Shown here one piece after another: positions 1 through 10,597 of a DNA stretch of 64,000 bases; positions within the stretch are counted from its first letter, which is position 1, and each line of letters begins with the position of its first letter. The notes below the pieces were generated by a model. That model was given only the letters and a program-made list of their open reading frames with translations, made no database searches and was not told where the DNA came from. Source of the stretch: Rhodiola kirilowii. Lineage: Eukaryota > Streptophyta > Magnoliopsida > Saxifragales > Crassulaceae. The stretch covers positions 23,727,444 through 23,791,443 of the forward strand of contig CM066203.1 in assembly GCA_033675215.1 (NCBI GenBank), given 5' to 3'. Made by a program: the position numbers and the translations under genes.

Positions 1-216
1 CGGACCTCAAAACGATTTTAACAGTAAAATCGTTGAACTCGCAAAACGTCCGATTTTAACATCTTTTTGAGTTACTACCTTCTGAGTATTAAAACAACAG
101 CAACTATTATATATAAAAAGGACCAACAACAGCTACTATATCAGATTGCAACATCTCATGACCGTAGTCTGTATTAGTGTCATGATAAATACTGTATTGG
201 GTGAGTAATGGTGATA
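1..216. other. unassigned flank, no gene seen
   Basis: AT-rich sequence with a short self-complementary stretch near 10-35. No open frame, splice pattern or terminal repeat could be supported here. Confidence 0.4.
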
Positions 217-415
217 AGAGGAGCGCTCAAATGAGATCCTTCCAACCAATCAGGACGCGCCACGTCACCCTAAACCCACTCAAATGTCCAATGAGCCCGT
301 GCTTTGTGGTAGTGGGACACATGGCGCGTTGAGGAGTGTTGGATCTCAAGATCTAATGGTCCAGATTAGACCTCACGACCTCATTATAAGGATGGACCTC
401 ATTTGAGCGCGCCAC
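217..415. mobile_element. Mutator-type MITE, 199 bp
   Basis: The ends form an imperfect terminal inverted repeat of about 19 bp with the core GCGCTCAAATGAG. The element is flanked by a perfect 9-bp direct duplication, ATGGTGATA, at 208-216 and 416-424. Nine-base duplications are typical of Mutator-like elements. There is no coding capacity. The same terminal core recurs in MITEs at 42.5-43.2 kb and 57.0-57.6 kb, and this copy gives the clearest evidence for the superfamily. Confidence 0.8.
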
Positions 416-1080
416 ATGGTGATAATACCATCCTCTTTACATGACACCACAAATTTAAGCAGCTATATTTATTATACTTGTGGACAATTTTGGTATTTTT
501 TTTGGACGATTTGTATATTTGTGAACATTTTGTTATTCCCTGAAAAATTGAAACTGTTCGTGAATAATAAGATAAATACCATCATGAACAATTTGTTATA
601 CTTTCCTAAACAAATTGCTATACATGTGAACATTTGATGTTTGAGGAATTGTTTGCTATGATCCAAGTGCAGGTCAAAATGTTCAGTACAAGTCGAATTG
701 TTCAGAATTTTTCAGTCGAAACAAAAATGTTCAGCTGAATTCAGCAGCAGACGTCGTCGTTCCTATTTTGTTAAGAGATATCTGAATTTATTCAGACTTA
801 TTCAGACTTATTCGGTCGAAAGCGTCGTCGTTCTATTAAAAGCAATCGTGCCTAAGTTCGGTAAGTTCGTTACGCTCGCAACACAGTGTTTCGTCCAGTG
901 GTTGAGTTCAAATACGCTCCTGGAGTTGAGCTAAGGTTAATTCAAGTGATTTAAGGATTTTGAGTTCAAGAGCGATTCTTGGAGATTGAGAGCACATTGA
1001 GTGAGAGATTGATGAGCCAAGAGAGATTTGAAGCTGTGTGTTCGTGATTGAGTAGCCGGAGTCGAGCACATTGGGGGGGG
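416..1080. other. no gene recognised; possible upstream region of the IRR-like gene
   Basis: Short open frames at 416-637 and 698-934 show no domain or codon bias. The stretch 660-1060 repeats small words such as TTCAGACTTA and CGTCGTCGTT. It lies just before the first copy of the IRR-like 5' exon, so it may contain the original promoter, but no TATA box or other motif stands out. Confidence 0.35.
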
Positions 1081-1551
1081 GAGGATGTGATTGGCAACAG
1101 GAACGAATCAGGGGGCGATAGCCAATATCGCAAAGCGCTTCTCTCACTTTCCCCCAATTTCAATTTCTTCTCAAATCCCTATTCCGACAAGACTGCCGCT
1201 GCCGTCGGAGGTAAGACTCGAACTCATTCATACCGTTTTCTTATTGTTTACCAAAGGATTCGCGGTTTAGGTTGTTAAGTAAGGTTTCCTAATTCGCATT
1301 AGTTTGAGTCTCTGTGCGTGTGTTATTGGTGGATCTATTCATGGTGTTGAATTTTGGAATGGAAATGTAAAATATGGTGCGTGATAGTTTTTAATTAACA
1401 GTTTAGCCTCTTAGATGCAATAAGAATATAGACAATGAGGAGTTAATTTGCTGGATGGGGTGTTTTCTTTTGATAACCTTGAGAGCTTGGGGCTAGGTCA
1501 GGTACTGTTTCAAATTTGTGGTTTTGACTGATTTTTGGTTTATCAAGGGTT

Positions 1552-1639
1552 ATGGCTGATAGGAGTTTGTCGGTTGTAAAGCCAGTATGGATGAAGCAGG
1601 TGGAAGAAGCAAAAATTAGGAGTGATGCAGACAAAGATG
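1552..1639 (+). pseudogene. ATG-exon copy 1 of the IRR-like gene (truncated)
   Basis: The codons match the first 29 residues of the intact protein at 26401 ([16 protein letters not shown] then VEEAKIRSDADKD). The copy stops at the tandem-unit junction. In principle a transcript could splice through it and start translation from it. The frame runs on to 1881 through junction and UTR sequence, so any product would be non-native. Confidence 0.75.
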
Positions 1640-2181
1640 TGGGGGCAGCAGGGGTTATGGCTGATAGGAATTTGTCGGTTCAGGCCCATTTAAGAATGAG
1701 GGGGGGGAGGGAGGATGTGATTGGCAGCAGGAATGAATCAAGGGGTGATAGCCAATATCGCAAAGCGCTTCTCTCACTTTCCCCCAATTTCAATTTCTTC
1801 TCAAATCCCTATTCCGACAAGACTGCCGCTGCCGTCGGAGGTAAGACTCAAACTCATTCATACCATTTTCTTATTGTTTAATAAAGGATTCGCAGTTTAG
1901 GTTGTTAAGTGAGGTTTCCTAATTCGCATTAGCTTGAGTCTTTGTGCGTGTGTTATTGGTGGATCTATTCATGGTGTTGAATTTTGGAATGGAAATGTAA
2001 AATATGGTGCGTGATAGTTTTTAATTAACAGTTTAGCCTCTTGGATGCAATAAGAATATAGACAATGAGGAGTTAATTTGCTGGATGGGGTGTTTTCTTT
2101 TGATAACCTCAAGAGCTTGGGGTTAGGTCAGGTACTGTTTCAAATTTGTGGTTTTGACTAATTTTTGGTTTATCAGGGGTT

Positions 2182-2269
2182 ATGACTGATAGGAGTTTGT
2201 CGGTTGTAAAGCCAGTATGGATGAAGCAGGTGGAAGAAGCCTAAATTAGGAGTGATGCAGACAAAGATG
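2182..2269 (+). pseudogene. ATG-exon copy 2 of the IRR-like gene (truncated, with stop)
   Basis: This is the same exon start as copy 1. It carries a change in the third codon region (MTDRS) and an in-frame TAA after the VEEA residues near 2241, so it cannot encode the gene's N-terminus. It ends at the same unit junction as copy 1. Confidence 0.75.
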
Positions 2270-2809
2270 TGGGGGCAGCAGGAGTTATGGCTGATAGAAG
2301 TTTGTCGGTTCAGGCCCATTTGCGAATGAGGGGGGGGGGAGGATGTGATTGGCAGCAGGAACGAATCAGGGGGCGATAGACAATATCGCAAAGCGCTTTT
2401 CTCACTTTCCCCCAATTTCAATTTCTTCTCAAATCCCTATTCCGACAAGACTGCCGCTGCCGTCGGAGGTAAGACTTGAACTCATTCATACCATTTTCTT
2501 ATTGTTTACCAAAGGATTCGCGGTTTAGGTTGTTAAGTGAGGTTTCCTAATTTGCATTAGCTCGAGTCTCTGTGCGTGTGTTATTGGTGGATCTATTCAT
2601 GGTGTTGAATTTTGGAATGAAAATGTAAAATCTGGTGCGTGATAGTTTTTAATTAACAGTTTAGCCTCTTGGATGCAATAAGAATATAGATAATGAGGAG
2701 TTAATTTGCTGGATGAGGTGTTTTCTTTTGATAACCTCGAGAGCTTGGGGTTAGGTCAGGTACTGTTTCCAATTTGTGGTTTTAACTGATTTTTGGTTTA
2801 TCAGGGGTT

Positions 2810-3049
2810 ATGGCTTATAGGAGTTTGTTGGTTGTAAAGCCAGTATGGATGAAGCAAGTGGAAGAAGCAAAAATTAGGAGGGATGCAGACAAAGATGCAG
2901 CTGCTAAAGCAGCATTTGATGCAACATTTAAAGGGGTTGAGAATAACGGGCCTGCTAATCCTGTTGATTCGTCAGTTAGTGAAGCTGAAGAATCGGAGGA
3001 GAATTTGGTGAGAAAGTCTATTCGACTTGTTGACCCTTCGAAATGCACA
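2810..3049 (+). pseudogene. ATG-exon copy 3 of the IRR-like gene, fused to LTR sequence
   Basis: Eighty codons match residues 1-80 of the intact gene ([16 protein letters not shown] to VDPSKCT). At the codon corresponding to residue 80 the host exon gives way to the last 23 bp of a copia LTR. This is the breakpoint between the gene's duplicated 5' region and the 23-kb transposon nest. The filamin domain that should follow is absent here and present only in the copy at 26401. Confidence 0.8.
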
Positions 3050-3845
3050 GAATCAGGCGATAACCTTCCACATGGTATCAGTGCGAAGTTGCGAAACTGG
3101 AGTGTAAGTTTCTCTACCTAATTTCATTTCCGCTGAAGCTGTGATTGAATCGTGGTTTTTTTTCAAATGACGACCAACAATACTGTGAGTCCGACGATCC
3201 TTATTTTGTTAACAATAATAATGTTCATAGCAAGCCGTTGGTTAGTGAAGTATTAATTGGGTGCCAGAACTTTGTTCCATGGCGCAAGGCCATGGAAATT
3301 GCTTTGTCTGCCCGGGACAAGCTGGAATGTAGTTGGCCAAATCCACTACTACAGACTGGGGAATATGCATCGGTTCCGTGTTTGACATTTTGCATCGGTT
3401 TTGACATTACGCATCGGTTGGTACATAACTGATGCATAATCTCGAACTTATGCATCGGTTTTTTACCAACTGATGCATAATGTCGAATATAAATTTACCC
3501 TAATTCATTTTACTTCTGCAATTTTCATCCTCCGAGCAAAATCGATTTTAATCCAAATTCAAAAGCTTCACTGGGCGCCTTCAGTCGTCCGTCGCATTCG
3601 CTCGTTCTATCATCGTCGTTCGTTCTGCCTCCGTCGCCTGTCACCGTTATTCTACACAGCGCCACATGTCACCTATCCATAGTTCTACACAGTGCCTCCG
3701 TCGCCTGTCGCCGTCGTTCTACCATCAAAGGTATGATTCATTGTTAGGATTTATTAGGGTTCGTATGTTCCTTGTTAGGATTTATATTTCATTCAATATG
3801 AATTTGATGGATTTGGTAGGGTTCATATGTCATTGTTAGGGTATG

Positions 3846-5381
3846 TGACAGGTCGTCGTTGGTACCTGCAAATTTGTATTTATAATTTTCCTTACTCTTG
3901 GCTATGGGTTAGTACAGCGGCAAGCAAGGGTCGAACCCAAGGGAGCTAGATGGTTACTACTTTGTTCTGTGGAAAGAAAAGAAACAATTGGTGAGAGTAA
4001 AAGTGTAGTGCAATAGCCGAAATTCACGAAATAAGCAAGGGGGTGTATCAATTAGAGAAGATATTCAGGCTAGGGTTCTTCAATTGTGACTAAGTTTATC
4101 CTTGATTTCTAAGTATTTATGCTTGCCTTCTTAAGTGTGGTTACTCCTGGTCTGGTTATAACCTAAGGTAGGACCGTTAAATCACTACGCCACAATCTAC
4201 TCCTGGCCAGGTTATAGACTTTTAATTCTAGGAAACCTAATACTCCTGGTCAGGTTATATTAGGTTTAGTGCGTCTACTTATTCTAACGGGTCAGTATCA
4301 AATAAGCAGGATAAAGAGAGTAAGTATTACTAGGTTAAGTTGTACCCTTTCGGATCTCCCCTTAACCTAATAATTCGAACTAATATAATTGCACAAGAAT
4401 TAAAAGAATGCACGAATAATAATTAAGAACGGAATCTCAAAACATTCGTCACAATTGTTCAAACCCTAGCCCGAATGACGGGTTTAGTTACACATACTCA
4501 CGAAGGACAATGCAATAATAATAAGGAACGAATAACTTCACTAAAACCGAGGAACAAGAGGTCCGGCCGTGGGCCGTGCGTGGCTGAGCTGGGTGGAGGA
4601 CCGGCGGTGCAAGGGAGGAGATCGGGCGGAGCAAGGGTGCTTTGGCCGTGTGAGAGGAGAAGACTCGAATGGACTATGAGGGATTTTGTGGAGAGAGGAG
4701 CTCTCCACGTTTTGGGATGCTTTGAAAGGTTGATATGAGGCTGTATTTATAGAGAAAACTCAGGCCTCTAAGCTTCCAAATTGAAGTCGGTCCAAAAACG
4801 GTTTTAGGAAACATGTCCTAAAACCGACTTTGCTTGGTCTCTAAGTTTTCTTCTTCTGCAAGTCTTCCAGATCTGTGTAGACCCTTCCAGAACCTTCTAG
4901 AAGCCTCTAAACCGTCATGCATAAAATTAGGAAATTTCCCGAAATTACTGTTCACAGCCGGAATTATTGTTCACGGTCGGAGTTACTGTTCACGGCCGGA
5001 GTTAATGTTCATCCGCGGACACTGTTCATCCGTTCTGCGCATCTGTTTTGACTTCGGCTCTCAATTTGACATTCCAAACGACCTCGGATGCTCTTGGTGT
5101 GAACTAAAGAGTTGTAGGAAATTGAGTCACCTACGCAACGGTATATGCCTCGTATTTTTCTGATCAACGGTCAGCTCCCAGCACTCCGACGAACGTCCAA
5201 AGGTCTGATCTGCCATTGTGATGTTTTCGACATAAAATGCCGTCTTTTATGCACATTTCCTCCTAGAGCTTCCGAAACACCTGAAATACAAAACCATACT
5301 AAGAAGTAACTGTTTGCATACAAAAGTATCGGAATTGATGGGATTTATTGACTCGATGAGTCGTATAAATATGGCTCATCA
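3846..5381 (-). mobile_element. solo LTR A (gypsy-type), inserted in CACTA #1
   Basis: Read on the minus strand it begins TGATGAGCCATATTTATACG and ends CGACGACCTGTCA. It is flanked by the 5-bp duplication GTATG (3841-3845 and 5382-5386). No internal region or second LTR is present, so it looks like a solo LTR of 1536 bp. The conserved block GGGTTCGACCC lies near its 3' end, as in the other LTRs of this window. Confidence 0.85.
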
Positions 5382-5813
5382 GTATGATTCCTTGTTAGGA
5401 TGGGATACATTGATTACGTATTGAGAACTTGGCCAGGATTCAATACATTGTTAGGCGATGATTTTTTTGTTATATGGTATTATTTGAGAAAACAGTTTTT
5501 GTATTCATATTTGTACAAAGTGTAGTCACATAATTGTTCCTATCGGTTATTGATGTTTTGTTTCATTGGGTTAGTTCTTGAATTGTATTCTTGTCCCTTG
5601 CATATACGTCATATTGCTCTTTTTATTCTCGGAGCACCATCACATAAGGTATGTATATGTTTAGTTGTTTTTGTTCATATTTCATGATTTCCGCTTGTCA
5701 ATTCTTTCTTAACTTGTGTTTTTTAAATCTAGCGTACTTCAAGCCTTTGCTCATTGGCTTCCTCAACCTACCGCTACATTTATCCTCTCTCGATTTCACA
5801 CAAGGTTCACAAC

Positions 5814-5828
5814 CCCCCCCCCCCCCCA
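5814..5828 (+). repeat. poly-C run
   Basis: About 15 consecutive C residues lie in the intron-like leader of the CACTA #1 transposase region. A homopolymer this long is prone to sequencing and assembly length error. Confidence 0.8.
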
Positions 5829-5970
5829 AACTTGTTTTTTTCTTACCTTTGCATACTTGTTCATATTCCTTATGGCATACTTGTTCAAATTCCTTTGAAG
5901 ATGAACATTTTGGTTAGCTAACTTGTTCTTAGTCTAATAATAATATTTACATGCTTCATGTAGTGGATTT

Positions 5971-7125
5971 ATGATGAGTAGAGAGTGGATGTCCGGTAAT
6001 AGGTTAAGTGATGAGTATGAAAAGGGGATAATGGATTTCTGTGAATTTGCATCGGCGTATGCATTTAAAAATGCACTTGAAAGTGTCTTCTGTCCGTGTA
6101 AGGCGTGTTTCAATAAGATAAAGGTCAAAGTGGAGGAGTTGCATAAACACCTTTTTAAAGGGAATTGATCCACTATATACGGTTTGGTACATGCATGGTG
6201 AGGCTTAACCGCAAGACGTTGAACCTCAACCCGTAGAAAGTTTGCCCGAAGATAATGATGATTGGGAGGAGGACAATTTAATACCTGAGATGTGGGTGCA
6301 AAGTTTGAAACATATACCTGAGATGTGAGTGCAAAGTTTGCAACATATACCTGAGATGACACCTTTCATTGAACAGCACTTAAACATAGTGAGGAGTGCA
6401 CATCGAGGGAAAAAAATGAGATGTGGGTGCAAAGAGAACGCCGTCAGTCATTTTGTAAATGACTGAGAACTAATGAAGCTTTAAGTAATCAAGGGAACTC
6501 GGAAGAAGAGTCTGATGATGACTTAGTGCAGTGGCTTATGGCAGGTCCGAGACCAAGTGTATACATGTGGAGAAGTTTTGACATTAACAGATTTTGTTTT
6601 CACACAAAAGATCAAGACGAACGCAGCGTTGCACAAAATAGTGGTGTCACACTTGTTACTGAAACCACTCACGTTTCTAGCGCTAGAGATCAAAATCCAA
6701 TATCTGCTCCTCTCAATTATTTTGGGGTTATCGAAGAAATATGGGAGTTGGATTTTGTTAAACTACAAGTACCCGTTTTTAAATATAAATGGGTTAACCA
6801 TTCCTCGGTTCACACTGAAGAATTTGGAATGACGTTTGTGGATTTTCGAAGGGAGGGCTATAAAGATGAGCCCTTCATTATGGCCGAGCAAGCAAGACAA
6901 GTATTTTACGTCAAGGACCCTTCAGACAAAAATTTGTTTGTTGTCCTCCACGGCAAACAACAAGTGACCAATGATGCTACAAGTGGCACATCTGAAGACC
7001 TCGCTGAAGATTGCATACATGTGTGTACCATCGTTCCTGTGGAAAGCATCGAAATTGAAATTGATGACGAAATGCAATTAAGAGAAGATCACGACGAAGG
7101 AATATGGATTGATAAACAAACTTAA
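5971..7125 (+). pseudogene. TNP2-like CACTA transposase, internally deleted remnant
   Basis: The first piece (5971-6168) matches the N-terminal transposase-associated domain of the better copy at 44656 (MSREWMSGNRLSDEYEKG, then the CPCKACFN cysteine cluster). A short acidic stretch near 6240-6290 follows. The C-terminal third (6526-7125) matches the 47260-47830 region of CACTA #3 (WLMAGPRPSVY to EGIWIDKQT). The whole catalytic TNP2 core that CACTA #3 keeps is missing, and two short blocks around 6290-6430 are repeated. This copy cannot encode an active transposase. Confidence 0.85.
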
Positions 7126-7252
7126 CTTATGTGTATGTTGTACGTTACTTTATCACTGATGTTCATCACATGCCATTTTATTTTTTATTGTTGTGTACAC
7201 CTATGTATTTACATTTCTATTGAACTAACATTTATGTGATATTTCAGGGATC

Positions 7253-10214
7253 ATGGTACAAAGTAATAGCAGCGGCGAGGAAGACTTTCGTGTGAAACAG
7301 CGCACACCCACCAAGAAAACTAAGAGGGGCCCATCTTTAATGCTCGATTTGATTAGGAGACATAGGGAGAATGGTACTAAGATAACAGTCGAATTTAGCG
7401 ACACAAGATATCCCTTGGGGAAGACTGGTGACAGCTGGAGGAGTTACCTAGGCGCTCTGGTCCGTACTCGAGTTCCCATCGACCACCCTGATTGGAGGAA
7501 GGTGCTTACAAAGGTTAAAGATGTTTTGTGGAACGAAGCAGTGGTAATATATTATATAATTCCATTATCATAGTGTTAGCAACATTAAATGTTGATTGTA
7601 CTAATTAGAACTTGTTATATTTTTTTACAGGAAGTGTTTCTTGGACCAGAAAGATACAAAGAGCAGGAGGTCAAATATGCATTCAGTGCGTGGAGGAACT
7701 TCAAATCGAGACTCGCATCAGATTATATATTTGGTAAACGGAAGAACGAGGATCCCACGAAGAAGTATCAATACATTGATTCTGCGCAGTGGAAGAAATT
7801 TGTAGAGCAGCAACTTAGTGAAGATGCGAGGAAGCTATCTGCTCAGAATAAGGCTCTAGCTACTAAGAATGAGTATGCGCACATCATGGGCCGAGGAGGG
7901 TATAGAAAAGTGAAGGAGGTGTTAATAAACGAGAAGTTGGCCGATTTAATAGCGCAGGGCGTAATTGAGAGGGAGAGACACCTTCTATCACTGTAGAGAG
8001 ATATGAGGTGTGGAAGAGGTCACGCCTCAAGAAGAATAACGAGTTCGTCACTCTGGCAGCTCGGCATGTTGCTGAAATTATTATGAGTAGGTAAAATTTT
8101 TTTTAAGTGGTTTACCTTTTTCCGTACACTAATATTTGGTACTAATTTCTTGATATTAGGATCAATTAGTAGAAAAATCTAGTCAAGGATCTTTTTCACC
8201 ACATGGTCGACATGATATACTGACTGCGGCGATTGGGGAGTATCCTGGACGTACTAGAGGAATAGGTACACACGTTCCGTGAAAGATTGGGTTCCCGAAA
8301 TCCACATCTTCTAGGACGACACCGAGTTCCATTACTTCTCATGTAGATATGCATGATCGCCTCGGCCGTCACTGTCACGTCGATGTAGACCCGATGATGA
8401 ACATACATGCGGTACGTTTAGAATGTTTCGTTTTCTTTTTTGTGATAATTTTGTTTAATTTTCCGGAACGTATGTAACATCAATTGTTCGTGATAACAGG
8501 GTGGCCTGAAATACGTATTATTCATCCATGGGACAGTCGAAGGTGACCGAGAGAAAGTGGTCGTTGGTCGAGTCATGAAAAGTCATTTTATTAATTATGG
8601 ACAGATATCAGAACATACATTGAAGGTGATGCCCTGATCTCTCAGTCCTTATAGCTTCTCTATAGATGTCACATTCTTATTCGTATGTTATTCTAACCCT
8701 AAACATTTGTTCTTTATATATAGGTGAAGGTTGAAAAAGCACTCATTCGAACAGCAAAATTGCCAATACCCCATGCGAAGTTTAAGATTGTTATTGAGGC
8801 AGAGTCTCACCATGTAGCATGGCCTGAAGACTTGGTCGTTGTCGATAATAGGGTGAGATAATCGAACAATACAAGTTCATTTGCATTTTCTATTATACTT
8901 TATATAAAAATTAATTTCATATCAATAATCAAATTCAACATGCAGGAATATATATGACAACGTTATCTGTCTTTATTTGCTAATTACCGACAATGAATGC
9001 ATATAGTGCTTGCCCTTGTATTGTCGACTTTTAAATGAGGTGTGGACACGGTTGAACAGACATATGCTTATAATGGATGTCGACCAGAGTGTGTTCGGTG
9101 ATGACTATGGTATCGCTGTGAACATAGAAGACCTAAAGGAACTATACAAGACGGCAGCACTGGGGAACTTTTCTTGTGAATTATTTATATGGTAATGTTC
9201 ACGATTATTTTCTGATAATCATTTGTCCTAATGCATGGTCTAACTCTAACACAAATTTTTTACTTTGTAGTTCTTTGAACAATGAGATGATGGGTTGGGA
9301 TATTAAGTTTGGTTTCTTTAATCCTTCCATCATGACGCCAACAATCAACAGAGATGAGAGGTTGATGATGTTTGTGGCAAGGTTGAGTATGCCAGACCGA
9401 GATCGCAATTTTTGTTACTTCCTACCTTACGTGGATCATGTAAAGTAAGTTCATTATTTAATGATAATGTTTTATAAGTTTTTTTGAATTCATTTTTTAA
9501 AATTTAGTTTGTTTTTGTTAGGTGGCATTGGATGTTATGTGTCATCTTCCCTAAACAACATGTAGCGCATTGGCTTGATCCAAGGATATGTGAAGAAGGA
9601 ATAAACGTCGATGCAAAGGATTTGGTGGACACGTAAGTTTTAGACTCACTTTTATCTTGTAACTTGTATGTTAACAATCACTAATTATGTTATGTTATTC
9701 ATTTTAGGGGAATGTACCGATACTATCAAGGATGTATACCGAGAAATATACAAAGTGTACGTTGGAAGGTAGTTGAGGTACGAAGTCTCATATCTACTAT
9801 CTTTTTTAATAACTTTAACATTAATATAGTGTGTGATAAGAAATTATTAATCGTGTGCAGTGTCCACAACAACCGTCGGGTCACTTATGTGGTTATTATA
9901 TTTTGAATTTTATTAGAGATATAATGCAGTTTATACGAGCTAATAACGGAGCGGAGATTGATGATCTTAGCCAAGTAATCTGTTAGACTTGTATTATTCA
10001 CTAAGTTGTTATTGACTTTGGTTTGGTTTGAACTAATTGGAACTTTTATGTATTGACTTACTTTTCTCTTGCTTTTCATTGTTTCTAGTGTTTTCCTAAT
10101 GGAAGTGAATCATACGAAGACTCGAAGACCGATGAAGTAAGGGAAATTAGCGCCGCCTACTTGTATAACTATATAAGCAATCGTTACCCAGTCGGTATAG
10201 GACATGAATCTTAG
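7253..10214 (+). pseudogene. second CACTA gene with C-terminal Ulp1 (C48) protease domain, decayed
   Basis: About ten exons with GT-AG borders can be followed by comparison with the copy at 47974 (first exon 7253-7543, second from 7631, last ending at the TAG at 10212-10214). The N-terminal half has the DNA-binding look of the smaller CACTA protein (basic, WRSYLGALVRTR and a conserved GRGGYRK block). The C-terminal half is a Ulp1-type cysteine-protease fold: the His in WHWMLCVIF, the Asp in HWLDP, the Gln in CPQQP and the Cys in CGYY are all present (9522-9973). A two-base insertion near 7970 shifts the frame, and a TGG-to-TGA change near 8279 adds a stop, so the gene is dead although its protease residues survive. 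Confidence 0.8.
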
Positions 10215-10597
10215 GTTTGTTGTTTGTATTCGAATATTAACTTTTGTGTTGGCATTGTTGTATGGAAAGAAGATGTGTACTTGTATATTCTCTTTGATCT
10301 TTGAAATGAATGTATGTCGATGTTGAGCAACAGTGCATTTGTAATTGAACAGCAGGGAATTTGTAATTGAATGGCAGGTTATTGATGTTTTGTAAAAATT
10401 TCAGGTGGATTTGAGCTATTAGAAGCCAAATCTGCCAAAATTTCTAAAGACATTATGCATCGATTTTAGGCTAAACCGATGCATAATGTCACACCTTATG
10501 CATCGGTTGTGACTAAACCGATGCATAAGGTTCGGACATTATGCATCGGTTAAGCCAAATAACCGATGCATAATGTCCGACCTTATGCATCGATTAA

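Larger units (their letters stand above)
1081..3049 (+). repeat. three tandem copies of the 5' end of the IRR-like gene
   Basis: Units begin at 1081, 1711 and 2339 (periods 630 and 628 bp). Each contains a pyrimidine-rich non-coding exon ending in a GTAAGACT donor (exon ends 1210, 1840, 2468), about 340 bp of intron, an acceptor, and the ATG exon of the IRR-like gene (ATG at 1552, 2182, 2810). In units 1 and 2 the ATG exon is cut after about 88 bp, where the next unit begins with GTGGGGGCAGCAG followed by a second partial start-codon region. Unit 3 keeps 240 bp of the exon and then joins copia LTR sequence. The intron resumes at 26219, before the intact ATG exon. The units are highly similar by eye, so the amplification looks recent. 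Confidence 0.85.

Noticed and set aside
416-666. Overlapping 73- and 64-aa frames on opposite strands
   Set aside because: AT-rich, no domain, no codon bias, no splice or promoter context.
4475-4738. 87-aa frame in solo LTR A
   Set aside because: Inside an LTR on the strand opposite to the element, with biased composition and no recognisable domain.
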